From: Shewanella xiamenensis
GTDB lineage: Bacteria > Pseudomonadota > Gammaproteobacteria > Enterobacterales > Shewanellaceae
DNA: 64,000 nt
Reading direction: 5' to 3'
Assembly: GCF_014647135.1 (NCBI RefSeq)
Contig: NZ_BMOP01000001.1
Coordinates: 248,001-312,000 of the forward strand
Positions within the stretch are counted from its first letter, which is position 1. Every line of letters starts with the position of its first letter. Made by a program: the position numbers and the translations under genes. This document shows, in pieces, positions 45,074 through 54,952 of the stretch. The notes beneath the pieces were generated by a model. That model had not been told where the DNA came from, ran no database searches, and worked only from the letters and a program-made list of their open reading frames with translations.

Positions 45074-46012
45074 TTACTTATATAAGGACTTATCCGTTGG
45101 ATCCGGGCGCGTCTTAAAGCGGCGATGGAGCCACATATATTGAGCACGATTTTTATCGATAATCTGTTCAATAATTTTGTTACCACGGATGGCATCGGCG
45201 ACTTCGTCTTCACCTGGGAAATTATCTAATGGAGGCATGATTTCAATCCGGTAGCCTGTATCTCCTTCTGTGCGTTCAACAAAGAAGGGTAATACCTTGG
45301 CCTTACCTAACTTTGCCAGCGTGGTTGCGCCAGTAATAGTGGCGGCATCGGGCACGGCATAAAACGGAATAAACACAGCACTAGAGCGGCCAAAGTCTTG
45401 GTCAGCGGTATACCAAATCACATCGGGGTTACGTAAACAGCGTACCATTTGGCGTAGATCGCGTTTCGGCACTAAGGCTTTATTCGAACGTAATCGACCT
45501 TTCACTTGCAGGTATTCCATCACGGGATTGTTATGTGGGCGGTACACCCCAACACCGGGTTGGAATTGACCAAAAATACGTGCGCCCATTTCCAGTGGTA
45601 AGCAGTGCACTGCAAACAGAATCACCCCATGGCCAGCATTCAAGGTGTCTTGAACGTATTCTTTGCCGGTTATCTGCATATGTTGTTGGATTTTTTCATC
45701 GGACCACCACCAGGCATTGATGGTATCGAAAATCGCTTTACCCGTTTCTTCAAAGTTACGGGTGAGGAGCGCTTCTCGCTCGGCCTCTGGCATATCCGGG
45801 AAGCAGAGGGTTAAATTTCGGCGCGCGGTATGGGTTCTACTGGCCGCAAGTGCCTTGACTAATCGGCCCATGCCTTTGCCTAATTTCATCTGCCATGATA
45901 GAGGCAACACTTGGGTAATCCGCATCACTAACACCCCAAACCACATGGGCCAGTGTTTCGGATGATATAAAGATGATGAAAACTCAGCTTTCTCGACCAC
46001 AAAAATACTCAC
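45074..46012 (-). CDS. lpxL: LpxL-family lipid A acyltransferase
   Basis: A 312-aa inner-membrane enzyme of the HtrB/MsbB family, which adds a secondary fatty acid to Kdo2-lipid IVA. The catalytic HxxxxE motif is in VHCLPLEMGARIFG (His134, Glu139 approximately), and the opening HPKHWPMWFGVLVMRITQVLPLSWQM (given in part) is a membrane-anchor helix. DQDFGRSSAVFIPFYAVPDA and QYMWLHRRFKTRP are further family segments; WLHRRFK closes most LpxL-type enzymes. Assignment to LpxL rather than LpxM or LpxP is by overall look. It is divergent from hldE, another lipopolysaccharide gene, across 90 bp. Confidence 0.85.
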   Translation of the reverse strand: MSIFVVEKAEFSSSLYHPKHWPMWFGVLVMRITQVLPLSWQMKLGKGMGRLVKALAASRTHTARRNLTLCFPDMPEAEREALLTRNFEETGKAIFDTINAWWWSDEKIQQHMQITGKEYVQDTLNAGHGVILFAVHCLPLEMGARIFGQFQPGVGVYRPHNNPVMEYLQVKGRLRSNKALVPKRDLRQMVRCLRNPDVIWYTADQDFGRSSAVFIPFYAVPDAATITGATTLAKLGKAKVLPFFVERTEGDTGYRIEIMPPLDNFPGEDEVADAIRGNKIIEQIIDKNRAQYMWLHRRFKTRPDPTDKSLYK

Positions 46013-46102
46013 TACTTTTGAAAATTACTGCTTATTCTAACTCATCTTTTGCTGAAAATTAGGTACAATCACGGTTTAATTTCTGCAACTGATAAGAGCG
46101 CT

Positions 46103-47533
46103 ATGAAGGTTTCTCTGCCAGCATTTGAAAAAGCCAAAGTATTAGTCGTCGGTGATGTGATGTTAGATCGCTACTGGGTTGGGCCTACGGGACGTATTTC
46201 CCCCGAGGCGCCAGTGCCCGTGGTGAAAATTAATCAAGTCGAAGATAGACCGGGCGGCGCGGCAAACGTGGCGCTAAATATCGCGACCTTAGGTGGCCAA
46301 GTGCAATTGGCGGGCTTAGTCGGTGAGGATGATACGGCTAAGGCGTTAACGCTTGGCGTACAAGCACTTGGGGTTGAACCACAATGGTTGAAAATTACCG
46401 ATAAACCGACCATTACCAAGCTTAGAGTTTTATCGCGCAATCAACAGCTTATTCGCCTCGACTTTGAAGAGTCCTTCGATAAGCAGGACAGTGCGCGCTT
46501 ACTTAAGCAGTCTGAGGCTTTACTCGATTCGGTCGATGTGGTCGTGCTATCTGATTATGCGAAGGGTGCCATTGATAATCCTCGTGATTTTATCGCGCTC
46601 GCCCGTTCCAAAGGCGTAAAAGTACTGGTTGACCCTAAGGGTTCCGATTTTAGCCGTTATCATGGCGCCTCGCTCATCACACCGAATATGAGTGAATTTG
46701 AGACCGTGGTTGGCGCGGTAACCTCTGAAGCAGATCTACTCGAAAAGGCTCGCGGATTACTGAACAAGTACCAGTTCGACGCTATCTTAGTCACTCGCTC
46801 TGAAAAAGGTATGACCTTAGTGACGGCCAATGCCCCTGAATTACACATCCCAACAGTCGCCCGTGAGGTGTATGACGTAACGGGTGCTGGCGATACTGTG
46901 ATTTCAGCTTTAGCGACGTCTCTAGCCGCGGGTGCTGAGTTACCGCAGGCCTGTGCGATTGCCAATACTGCCGCTGGCGTTGTGGTGGGTAAACTGGGTA
47001 CTTCTACGGTTTCTCGTATTGAGTTGATTGAGGCCCTAGCACTGCATCACGGTGAGTCAGGTTTTGGGGTGGTGAGTGAAGATCAACTTGCTTACGCTCT
47101 AGAACAAGCTAAATTACGTGGTGAACGAGTGGTGATGACCAACGGTTGCTTCGATATTCTGCACGCGGGGCACGTCAGTTACCTCAAGCAAGCCAAAGCC
47201 TTAGGCGACAGATTGATCGTGGCAGTGAATGACGATGCCTCAGTCAAACGCTTAAAAGGCGAAGGTCGCCCAGTTAATCAAGTGGATAGACGTATGGCGG
47301 TGTTGGCAGGATTAGCCGCCGTCGATTGGGTGGTGCCTTTTAGTGAAGATACACCACAACGGATCATCGCCAGATTACTACCGGATCTTTTAGTGAAAGG
47401 TGGTGATTATAAGGTTGAAGATATTGCGGGTGGCGCCGAGGTCATTGCTGCGGGCGGCCAAGTGCAAGTGTTGGGATTTGAAGACGGTATCTCTACTACG
47501 GCAATTATCCAAAATATCATGGCAAAACAGTGA
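46103..47533 (+). CDS. hldE: Bifunctional heptose 7-phosphate kinase / heptose 1-phosphate adenylyltransferase
   Basis: Makes ADP-heptose for the lipopolysaccharide inner core. The 476-aa protein, like E. coli HldE (477 aa), has an N-terminal ribokinase-type kinase (about 1-320; [34 protein letters not shown] and the catalytic [11 protein letters not shown]). Its C-terminal cytidylyltransferase-like domain (about 340-476) carries [20 protein letters not shown] chose ATG 46103; the frame extends back to a TTG at 46049, but the added residues do not belong to the family. The next gene overlaps the stop (GTGA), so it is translationally coupled. Confidence 0.95.
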   Translation: MKVSLPAFEKAKVLVVGDVMLDRYWVGPTGRISPEAPVPVVKINQVEDRPGGAANVALNIATLGGQVQLAGLVGEDDTAKALTLGVQALGVEPQWLKITDKPTITKLRVLSRNQQLIRLDFEESFDKQDSARLLKQSEALLDSVDVVVLSDYAKGAIDNPRDFIALARSKGVKVLVDPKGSDFSRYHGASLITPNMSEFETVVGAVTSEADLLEKARGLLNKYQFDAILVTRSEKGMTLVTANAPELHIPTVAREVYDVTGAGDTVISALATSLAAGAELPQACAIANTAAGVVVGKLGTSTVSRIELIEALALHHGESGFGVVSEDQLAYALEQAKLRGERVVMTNGCFDILHAGHVSYLKQAKALGDRLIVAVNDDASVKRLKGEGRPVNQVDRRMAVLAGLAAVDWVVPFSEDTPQRIIARLLPDLLVKGGDYKVEDIAGGAEVIAAGGQVQVLGFEDGISTTAIIQNIMAKQ

Positions 47534-48357
47534 GTTTAATTGCACTGACTCTGATATCAAGCTTAACTTGGGTGCCTATTGCCGATAAGCAGGCGTTACT
47601 TTGTCCTTTAGCGCAATTGAGTCAGTGTCTGGCAACATTTCCACCTCAGGTTCGTGAACAGCTCCCACACAGCGAGGCTCAGTTTAAAACAGAGCTTGGG
47701 CTTCGCAGTGCCATGGTATTACCTGTTGAAGATAGTCATTTCTCCGGCCTAATACTCGTCAATGAGCAAGAAACACCAGAGATCCAACTGGCCAATATTG
47801 ATGGTATTACCTACCAATTAGATCTAAAAGAACAAGCACAATTAACCCTTTGGCATGAACTAGGCCACCTTGAAAACTTGGCGTTGCAGGGGAGTTTATT
47901 ACCTAAGGAATTAACACCTTATCAGCATGAATGGTTAGCGGATCTGTATCTCATCTGGTGTATTGCCAATGCTAAAGGCAATTTTGATTTAGCTTGGCAG
48001 CAGTATCATCGGCGCAACCTAGCGGCGCTTACAAGTTCGCAATATATGTCACACTGGACGACACCAATGATGATACAGGTGTTAAATAAATATCAGGTCA
48101 CTCAAATCGTTCAATATACTCACTATCGTGATTTTGTAGCCGATTTTTATCCTCAAATGGTACAAATTGAACCGCAGGTTTTGCGTGAATATTCGAGTTT
48201 AATACAACGAACTTTTAGTGATACCGTGCTACAACCCCTGCCAGAATACCTGTTTTGGCGTAAATCCGATCTTGGGCGTTATTTAACGCCTACCCTAACA
48301 TTGTTAATGGGGGAACAAAAAGCACACGACTGGTTAGTACAAAATTCAATGTTATAA
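47530..48357 (+). CDS. Putative exported zinc metalloprotease-like protein, unknown family
   Basis: A 275-aa protein starting at a GTG that overlaps the hldE stop. The N-terminus ([20 protein letters not shown]) looks like a short signal peptide. [14 protein letters not shown] (about 106-119) contains HExxH, and [11 protein letters not shown] about 30 residues on could give the third ligand, as in gluzincins. I do not recognise the family. Translational coupling to hldE suggests an envelope role, but coupling alone is weak evidence. The region between strands and helices has no other known domain. No terminator is obvious after it. Confidence 0.65.
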   Translation: MSLIALTLISSLTWVPIADKQALLCPLAQLSQCLATFPPQVREQLPHSEAQFKTELGLRSAMVLPVEDSHFSGLILVNEQETPEIQLANIDGITYQLDLKEQAQLTLWHELGHLENLALQGSLLPKELTPYQHEWLADLYLIWCIANAKGNFDLAWQQYHRRNLAALTSSQYMSHWTTPMMIQVLNKYQVTQIVQYTHYRDFVADFYPQMVQIEPQVLREYSSLIQRTFSDTVLQPLPEYLFWRKSDLGRYLTPTLTLLMGEQKAHDWLVQNSML

Positions 48358-48510
48358 ATATGTAAATAAAAGCGATGAAATCCTCCGTTTAAAACTGAAC
48401 CCTAGCTGAACAAAAGTGAAATACACTTGTTTCACGTTTTTAAACAGCAGTAATCCCTGAAAGGCTTTGGTAAGCTCTATCCCACAAAAAGAACAGTGGG
48501 AGACTTTATT

Positions 48511-48990
48511 ATGGCTAAGCGCTCGCGAGTACAGACTGAGCAAACCATCAATCAGATTATGGATGAAGCGTTAAGACAAATTTTGACTATTGGCTTTGAG
48601 ACTATGTCTTATACCACGTTATCTGAAGCAACGGGGATTAGCCGCACAGGTATTAGTCACCACTTTCCGCGGAAGAACGACTTTTTAATTCGCTTAGACA
48701 GCCGTATTGGCAATCTTTTTGTTGCTGCGCTCGACTTCTCTAGCCAAGAAGCGCTAGAAACCTCTTGGATGCAAGCGATGCAAGAAGAGCATTACCGCGC
48801 AGTGTTAAGATTATTCTTCAGCCTCTGCGGCGGCACCAATAATGAAATCACTCTGTTTAGAGCGGTAAGCACTGCACGTCAGCAAGCCATTGCAGAATTA
48901 GGATTGGTTGGCGATCGTACCATCAACCATTTACTCGGCCGTACAGCTGTGATGTTGTTATCTAATTTTGATATTGCTAAAGCAGCATAA
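48511..48990 (+). CDS. TetR family regulator
   Basis: A 159-aa protein, short for the family, with an N-terminal TetR HTH (about 10-55): INQIMDEALRQILTIGFETMSYTTLSEATGISRTGISHHFPRKNDFL (HTH core ATGISRTGISHHFP). The ligand domain is small and helical. I chose ATG 48511 (MAKRSRVQTEQ), with GGGAGA upstream; a GTG at 48496 would add five residues. The target genes are unknown: the upstream zincin gene is 153 bases away in the same direction, and the downstream gene is convergent. The promoter region 48358-48510 should be checked for autoregulation. Confidence 0.8.
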   Translation: MAKRSRVQTEQTINQIMDEALRQILTIGFETMSYTTLSEATGISRTGISHHFPRKNDFLIRLDSRIGNLFVAALDFSSQEALETSWMQAMQEEHYRAVLRLFFSLCGGTNNEITLFRAVSTARQQAIAELGLVGDRTINHLLGRTAVMLLSNFDIAKAA

Positions 48991-49009
48991 TCAAAAATGT
49001 ATCGCCATC

Positions 49010-49038
49010 AAAAGGAGCCTTGTGGCTCCTTTTGGCTT
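49010..49038 (+). terminator. Intrinsic terminator of the TetR gene
   Basis: AAAAGGAGCC (49010-49019) pairs with GGCTCCTTTT (49024-49033) around TTGT. The convergent membrane-protein gene ends 35 bases further, so it may serve both. Confidence 0.75.
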
Positions 49039-49068
49039 TTAGGGGCGAGACTTTTAGCTTTTAAGGGA

Positions 49069-49458
49069 TTAGTTGAGGAGCGAAGGGGAAGCCGTATCCG
49101 CTAGCTTTAGTTTTTGCTGGGTAAGGTAAACGCCAATCGCCATAAAGGTAAGGGCGGCAGCAATGAGTGCGCAGAGTGCATGATGGAATACCAAATGACT
49201 GATTAAAAAGGCCGGAATATCCTCTAGGCTATCGATCAGGAACAGTTTTACGATAAGGCCGAGATACAGCAGCAGATGTAATATCGCCCCACTGATAAAA
49301 AGCCGTCTAAACTTTTTGACCAGTAGGTCTGCAAGATTAATGTGGTAAAAACGGCAAAAAAGATAACCCCCAACGCCGATACCAATTGATATCCAACCCA
49401 GTCCTAATAACGACGTTTTGATTAATATTGCCGACAGCATAAATAATCCAAGCAGCAT
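49069..49458 (-). CDS. Small hypothetical membrane protein
   Basis: A 129-aa protein with four hydrophobic helices: about 2-16, 19-36, 52-73 and 85-112. A basic stretch between helices 2 and 3 (LLVKKFRRL) probably faces the cytoplasm. No known family is recognised. The ATG is preceded by AGGAGA at good spacing (GGAGATATC), which supports expression. It lies between a convergent TetR gene and the pntB terminator, in its own transcription unit. The neighbours give no clue to function. Confidence 0.6.
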   Translation of the reverse strand: MLLGLFMLSAILIKTSLLGLGWISIGIGVGGYLFCRFYHINLADLLVKKFRRLFISGAILHLLLYLGLIVKLFLIDSLEDIPAFLISHLVFHHALCALIAAALTFMAIGVYLTQQKLKLADTASPSLLN

Positions 49459-49547
49459 GATATCTCCTTTTACCTGAAGCGATAAACTGCGAAGAGACTA
49501 GCTGAGCAGGCTTAAAAGTATGTGAAGCCTAGCGCAATAAAACCCTC

Positions 49548-49580
49548 TAAAAAAGCAAAGGGAGCCAACGGCTCCCTTTG
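49548..49580 (-). terminator. Intrinsic terminator of pntAB
   Basis: CAAAGGGAGCC (49556-49566) pairs with GGCTCCCTTTG (49570-49580) around a 3-base loop; the minus strand continues CTTTTTTAG. Confidence 0.9.
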
Positions 49581-49614
49581 AGTTTTGTATCGAGTGATTC
49601 AGTGCTTAAACGGA

Positions 49615-51099
49615 TTACAGCGCTTTTAAAATCGCTTCAACACTGGCCTTAGCATCGCCGAACAACATTTGGGTATTGTCTTTGAAGAACAGAGGGTTTT
49701 GTACACCCGCATAACCCGTATTCATTGAGCGCTTAAAACCAATCACGTTTTGCGCTTTCCACACTTCGAGCACTGGCATGCCCGCAATTGGGCTGCCCGG
49801 ATCTTCCATCGCCGCAGGGTTGACTGTGTCGTTCGCGCCAATCACCAGCACGACATCGGTATCGCTAAAGTCTTCGTTGATTTCGTCCATTTCAAGCACG
49901 ATATCGTAGGGAACTTTAGCTTCAGCCAACAGTACGTTCATATGGCCAGGTAAACGACCCGCTACCGGATGAATACCAAAGCGTACTTTTACGCCGCGGT
50001 CACGCAGTTTTTGGGTGATTTCAGCCACTGGATATTGCGCCTGTGCCACTGCCATACCATAGCCAGGGGTGATGATAACGGAAGAGGCATTTTTCAGCAT
50101 ATCCGCCACATCTTCGGCGTTGGTTTCGCGGTATTCGCCCATTTCTTCATCACCAGAGGAGGCCACACCATCGGTACCAAATCCACCTGCGATAACAGAG
50201 ATAAACGAGCGGTTCATCGCCTTACACATGATGTAAGACAGAATCGCACCCGATGAACCCACGAGCGCACCTGTTACTATCAGCAGATCGTTTGACAGCA
50301 TAAAGCCCGCCGCCGCTGCCGCCCAACCTGAGTAGGAGTTCAGCATTGAGACCACAACCGGCATATCTGCACCACCGATAGAAGCCACTAAGTGCCAGCC
50401 AAAGGCGAAGGCGATAAGTGTCATCAACAGTAGAGCTGGCATAGTGCCACCGGTTTGCACGAAGTACACTAACAGGCCAAGTGATACCAATACCGCAGCG
50501 AGGTTTAGCTTATGGCGATGTGGCAACATCAACGGTTTAGATGAAATTAATCCGCGTAATTTACCAAAAGCGACGATAGAACCGGTAAAGGTTACCGCGC
50601 CAATAAAGATCCCGAGGAAGACTTCCACTAAGTGAATGTTGAGCATAGCGCCAGTCATATGCGCGTTTTCAGCCGCTTTTGCCGCTTCGCTTAGCGCATT
50701 CTGCACGGCTGCGAGAGTGGAATTCATATCCCCGCCCACGGCCACAACCACTTGTGATACTTGTTCTGGATGTAAGTCGATAAAGCTGTTAAAGCCCACT
50801 AACACTGCGGCCATACCCACAAAACTGTGGAGCACCGCGACGAGTTCAGGCATTTCCGTCATTTCGACTTTAAGTGCTAAACGCACGCCGATAGCACCAC
50901 CAATCACCATGGCGACAATAATCCACGCGACACCGCTGGTGTCTGGATTAAAAATGGTCGCCAGTAGGGCGATAGCCATACCTGTGATACCAAATAAATT
51001 GCCGTGTTTGGCCGTTTCTTGTTTCGACAATCCAGCGAGACTGAAGATAAAGAGCACGGCGGCAATGATGTAAGCTGCTGTTACCAGTCCTTGAGACAC
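49615..51099 (-). CDS. pntB: NAD(P) transhydrogenase subunit beta
   Basis: Beta subunit of the proton-translocating transhydrogenase, which uses the proton gradient to make NADPH from NADH. The 494-aa protein has about nine helices (to about residue 280), followed by the NADP-binding domain dIII with [30 protein letters not shown] and [12 protein letters not shown]. It is about 30 residues longer than the E. coli protein (462 aa). The gap after pntA is only 11 bases, so one operon is certain. Output of NADPH fits the adjacent sulfite reductase operon, which consumes it. Confidence 0.95.
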   Translation of the reverse strand: MSQGLVTAAYIIAAVLFIFSLAGLSKQETAKHGNLFGITGMAIALLATIFNPDTSGVAWIIVAMVIGGAIGVRLALKVEMTEMPELVAVLHSFVGMAAVLVGFNSFIDLHPEQVSQVVVAVGGDMNSTLAAVQNALSEAAKAAENAHMTGAMLNIHLVEVFLGIFIGAVTFTGSIVAFGKLRGLISSKPLMLPHRHKLNLAAVLVSLGLLVYFVQTGGTMPALLLMTLIAFAFGWHLVASIGGADMPVVVSMLNSYSGWAAAAAGFMLSNDLLIVTGALVGSSGAILSYIMCKAMNRSFISVIAGGFGTDGVASSGDEEMGEYRETNAEDVADMLKNASSVIITPGYGMAVAQAQYPVAEITQKLRDRGVKVRFGIHPVAGRLPGHMNVLLAEAKVPYDIVLEMDEINEDFSDTDVVLVIGANDTVNPAAMEDPGSPIAGMPVLEVWKAQNVIGFKRSMNTGYAGVQNPLFFKDNTQMLFGDAKASVEAILKAL

Positions 51100-51110
51100 G
51101 TTATACCCCC

Positions 51111-52637
51111 TTAATCCTTACGGAACATCTTCAGCATGCGCTGAGTGACGGTAAAACCGCCGAAGATGTTAATACTGGCGATCAGCACGGCGATAAACGC
51201 CAACACAGTGACCAAGGTTGAACCTTGACCTATTTGCAGCAAGGCGCCGACCACGATAATGCCTGAAATTGCGTTAGTCACTGACATCAAAGGCGTATGC
51301 AGTGAGTGGGACACGTTCCACACCACGTAATAGCCCACCACGCAGGACAGAATAAATACCGTAAAGTGGGATAAAAACTCGGCTGGCGCGACGGAGGCCA
51401 CTGCGGCAAACCCCGCAGCACCCAAGGCGGCGAGAATATACTTGAGTTTTGAAGGCGCTTTGGCTTGAGCAGATTTCACTTCCACCTTAGCGGTAGGTTT
51501 CGCAGGGGCAGCTGACACCGAAATAGGTGGTGGCGGGAAGGTGACTTCGCCTTCTTTCACGACTGTCATGTTGCGCATGACCACATCATCGAAGCTGATG
51601 CTGGCAATACCGTTTTTCTCTTTACACATTAACTTCATCAGGTTGACTAAGTTAGTGCCGTAAAGCTGAGACGATTGTGCAGGCAAGCGGCCTGGAAGAT
51701 CGGTAAAGCCGATGACTTTTACACCATTCTCAGTGACAAAGAGTTCGCCAGGCTGGGTGTATTCACAGTTACCGCCCGCTTGTGCTGCCATATCGACAAT
51801 CACAGAGCCGCTCTTCATGCTGTCGACCATGGCTTTGGTGATGAGCTTAGGTGCAGGACGGCCTGGGATCAGCGCAGTGGTAATGATGATATCGACTTCT
51901 TTGGCTTGCTCGGCAAATAGCGCCATTTCGGCAGCGATAAACTCGTCCGACATGGTTTTAGCGTAACCGTCCGATGAGCTGCCATCTTCATTGGTGAAGT
52001 CCAGCTTAAGGAACTGGCCACCCATGGATTCGATTTGTTCGGCCACTTCTAAACGCGTGTCGAAGGCGCGAACGATTGCCCCTAAAGAACCTGCGGTACC
52101 AATGGCTGCAAGGCCTGCCACACCGGCACCAATCACCAGCACTTTGGCCGGAGGGACTTTACCTGCGGCGGTAATTTGTCCGGTAAAGAAACGGCCAAAG
52201 TGGTGCGCGGCTTCAACTACGGCGCGATAACCGCCGATATTTGCCATAGAAGAGAGAGCATCGAGGGATTGGGCACGGGAAATACGTGGCACCATGTCCA
52301 TCGCCATCACATTGATGTTGCGTTTAGACAGTTTCTCGACCAACTCAGCATTTTGAGCGGGCCAGATGAAGCTGATTAAGGTCGCGCCTTCTTTAATTTG
52401 CGCAATTTCAGCATCGGTCGGTGCATTGACTTTAAAAATCAGATCCGCTTGCCAAACCTCTGTCGTGATCTTCGCACCAGCTGCTTCAAAAGCGGCATCG
52501 TCAAAGCTAGACAGTAAGCCAGCATTGGCCTCAACAACAACTTCAAAGCCGAGCTTTTTAAGCTGTTCGACGGTGGCTGGAGTCGCGGCGACCCGAGTTT
52601 CACCGACGAGACTCTCTCTCGGTATTCCAATCTGCAT
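51111..52637 (-). CDS. pntA: NAD(P) transhydrogenase subunit alpha
   Basis: Alpha subunit, 508 aa: the NAD-binding domain dI (about 1-380; [20 protein letters not shown] and the Rossmann loop [21 protein letters not shown]), a Pro/Ala-rich linker ([19 protein letters not shown]) and four C-terminal helices. I chose ATG 52637, which has GGGAG 6 bases upstream and matches the universal family start; the longer frame from 52739 adds 34 residues that are not part of the family. First gene of the pntAB operon. It is divergent from cysJ across 420 bp. Confidence 0.95.
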   Translation of the reverse strand: MQIGIPRESLVGETRVAATPATVEQLKKLGFEVVVEANAGLLSSFDDAAFEAAGAKITTEVWQADLIFKVNAPTDAEIAQIKEGATLISFIWPAQNAELVEKLSKRNINVMAMDMVPRISRAQSLDALSSMANIGGYRAVVEAAHHFGRFFTGQITAAGKVPPAKVLVIGAGVAGLAAIGTAGSLGAIVRAFDTRLEVAEQIESMGGQFLKLDFTNEDGSSSDGYAKTMSDEFIAAEMALFAEQAKEVDIIITTALIPGRPAPKLITKAMVDSMKSGSVIVDMAAQAGGNCEYTQPGELFVTENGVKVIGFTDLPGRLPAQSSQLYGTNLVNLMKLMCKEKNGIASISFDDVVMRNMTVVKEGEVTFPPPPISVSAAPAKPTAKVEVKSAQAKAPSKLKYILAALGAAGFAAVASVAPAEFLSHFTVFILSCVVGYYVVWNVSHSLHTPLMSVTNAISGIIVVGALLQIGQGSTLVTVLAFIAVLIASINIFGGFTVTQRMLKMFRKD

Positions 52638-53057
52638 GATTACTCCCTGATGGTTTATATAATCGTTCCGCCTGAGTGCTTCCCTTGAGCTAAACCTAGG
52701 TAGGGCTAGGCCGCGATAAGAATGAACTCGTCTATTCAATTGTGGCAGTTAGTTAGCGCATTCAAACTTGGTATAAAATTTGTTTTTTAAAACAAACTTC
52801 TTAGCGAGCAACAAAAGGTACTGTACTGCAGGCTCGTACCATTGTGGCAATACTTTGGTTTGACACAAGCGCATATTGCTCAAGCTAGTCGATTCTGCAC
52901 TGGTCGTATCAAAAAGTTTTAACCAGTGCACACTTTTGTAGCTTAATTTTTGCACTTTGTATATTCCAAAATGGAATTAAAAATCAAATTTTATTCTTTT
53001 TTGCTTTTCCAAATCCACGTTAATCTGCTGGGTATTACACTGTCATAGGGCCGTCTC
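52638..53057. promoter_or_regulatory. 420-bp divergent region between pntA and cysJ
   Basis: Promoters for pntAB (left) and cysJIH (right) must lie here. The cysJ side is AT-rich, and a short palindrome TTCCAAAATGGAA sits at 52964-52976. CysB sites are too loose to call by eye. An open frame at 52749-52955 is discounted (no ribosome site, no family). Confidence 0.4.
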
Positions 53058-54878
53058 ATGTTGTTAAAAGAACTTTCATCACTGGCTTCACCCCTGTCGC
53101 AACCGCAGGTCGACAAGCTGAAACAACTCACCGCGGAATTAAATGCCGTGCAACTTGCTTGGGTGAGTGGTTATTTAGCCGCAACGGCCAATGCGGGAGG
53201 GAATCAAGCCCAGCTAGTGCCAGTGTCTGATACACAGGCAGCGCAGACTGTAACCATTCTCTATGGCAGCCAAACCGGCAATGGTCGTGGCATTGCCAAA
53301 GCCTTGGCCGAAAAGGCTAAAGCACAGGGCTATAGCGTGAATTTAGCCTCCATGGGTGAATACAATGTGCGCCAGCTCAAGCAAGAAACTTTGTTATTGC
53401 TGGTGGTCAGTACTCATGGTGAAGGTGAAGCGCCGGATGATGCGATTGAATTACATAAGTTTTTAGCATCAAAACGCGCACCTCAATTAAACAACTTACA
53501 TTACTCTGTGTTGGCGCTGGGTGATTCGAGCTATGAGTTCTTCTGCCAAACCGGTAAAGACTTTGATGCGCGGCTTTCGGCATTAGGCGCTAAAGCCTTA
53601 TTGCCGTTGGTTGAGTGTGATGTGGACTATGAGGCTGCGGCCGGACAGTGGCACGCCGATGTGCTTACTGCGGTTAAGCCACTCATTCAAACCACGGCTA
53701 ACGTGGTGGCACTGAATGAAATTAATTCAACTTCGGCTCAAGTTGCCAGCGAGGGCGAATTTACTAAGCAAAACCCTTACAGTGCCGAAGTGTTGGTGAG
53801 CCAAAAGATCACCGGACGCGATTCAGACAGAGATGTGCGCCACGTTGAAATTGATTTAGGTGAATCAGGCTTACGCTATGAAGTCGGTGATGCCCTTGGG
53901 GTGTGGTTTAGCAATAGCGAAACCTTAGTCGATGAGATTTTAGCGGGCTTAGGGTTAGCAGCCGATACCAAGGTGACTGTCACTAATGAGTCAATCAGCC
54001 TCAAGCAAGCCTTGATCGAGAAGAAAGAACTGACGCAGTTGTATCCTGGTTTAGTCAAAACTTGGGCCGAGTTGTCCGCAAGTCCTGAGCTGCTTGCTAT
54101 TAGCGAAGATAAAGAGCAGGTTCGTCAGTTTATCTTACATCATCAGTTTGCTGACTTAGTGGCTAATTACAAGCTCAAGCCTGACGCTAATCTCGACGCT
54201 AACAAGTTAGTTGAGTTACTACGCCCATTAACGCCAAGACTCTACTCCATCGCCTCTAGCCAGAGTGAAGTCGATACCGAAGTGCATCTCACCGTGGCAT
54301 TGGTGGAAGATGAACATCAGGGGCAAACGCGTTTTGGCGGTGCATCGCACTTCTTAGCCTCGGCGCAGGAAGGCGCCGAAGTAAAAGTGTATGTTGAACC
54401 GAATAAGCATTTCCGTTTACCTGAAGATCCACAAACGCCAGTCATCATGATTGGTCCTGGCACCGGGGTTGCACCGTTTCGCGCCTTTATGCAGGAGCGC
54501 GTGGCACAAGGCGCTGAGGGCGATAGCTGGTTATTCTTCGGCAACCCGCATTTCGAACAGGACTTCCTGTATCAAACCGAGTGGCAACAATATTTGAAAA
54601 ACGGCGATTTAACCCGTATCGATGTGGCATTTTCGCGGGATCAAGCCCATAAGGTTTACGTACAGCACCGTATCAAAGAGCAGGGGCAAGCCCTGTGGCA
54701 ATGGCTGCAAAACGGCGCGCATCTTTATATTTGTGGTGATGCCGAGCGAATGGCTAAAGACGTGCACCAAGCCTTGCTTGAGGTTGCGGTGGAGTTTGGC
54801 GGACTGTCGAGCGAGGCGGCGGAAGAATATTTCGAGACCCTGCGCAGTCATAAACGTTACCAAAAAGACGTGTACTAA
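53058..54878 (+). CDS. cysJ: Sulfite reductase (NADPH) flavoprotein alpha subunit
   Basis: Passes electrons from NADPH through FAD and FMN to CysI. The 606-aa protein has an FMN flavodoxin domain (about 70-205; YGSQTGNGRGIAKALAEKA, STHGEGEAPD, LGDSSYEFFC), an FAD domain with RLYSIASSQ, and an NADP domain (IGPGTGVAPFRAFMQER, YICGDAERMAKDV). It ends in KRYQKDVY, as CysJ proteins do. AGGG lies before the ATG. First gene of cysJIH; the 74-base gap to cysI has no terminator. Confidence 0.96.
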   Translation: MLLKELSSLASPLSQPQVDKLKQLTAELNAVQLAWVSGYLAATANAGGNQAQLVPVSDTQAAQTVTILYGSQTGNGRGIAKALAEKAKAQGYSVNLASMGEYNVRQLKQETLLLLVVSTHGEGEAPDDAIELHKFLASKRAPQLNNLHYSVLALGDSSYEFFCQTGKDFDARLSALGAKALLPLVECDVDYEAAAGQWHADVLTAVKPLIQTTANVVALNEINSTSAQVASEGEFTKQNPYSAEVLVSQKITGRDSDRDVRHVEIDLGESGLRYEVGDALGVWFSNSETLVDEILAGLGLAADTKVTVTNESISLKQALIEKKELTQLYPGLVKTWAELSASPELLAISEDKEQVRQFILHHQFADLVANYKLKPDANLDANKLVELLRPLTPRLYSIASSQSEVDTEVHLTVALVEDEHQGQTRFGGASHFLASAQEGAEVKVYVEPNKHFRLPEDPQTPVIMIGPGTGVAPFRAFMQERVAQGAEGDSWLFFGNPHFEQDFLYQTEWQQYLKNGDLTRIDVAFSRDQAHKVYVQHRIKEQGQALWQWLQNGAHLYICGDAERMAKDVHQALLEVAVEFGGLSSEAAEEYFETLRSHKRYQKDVY

Positions 54879-54952
54879 TTAATCGATCCCAAAGATAGAG
54901 AGCAGTATCCACTGAGATACTGCCGCCGACCGAATTTTAAGAGGCAGTTGCC

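Noticed and set aside
48352..48543. 63-codon open frame opposite the TetR start
   Set aside because: Overlaps the TetR gene and its promoter, with no domain or ribosome site.
52749..52955. 68-codon open frame between pntA and cysJ
   Set aside because: No ribosome site, no recognisable domain, and it lies in a divergent promoter region.
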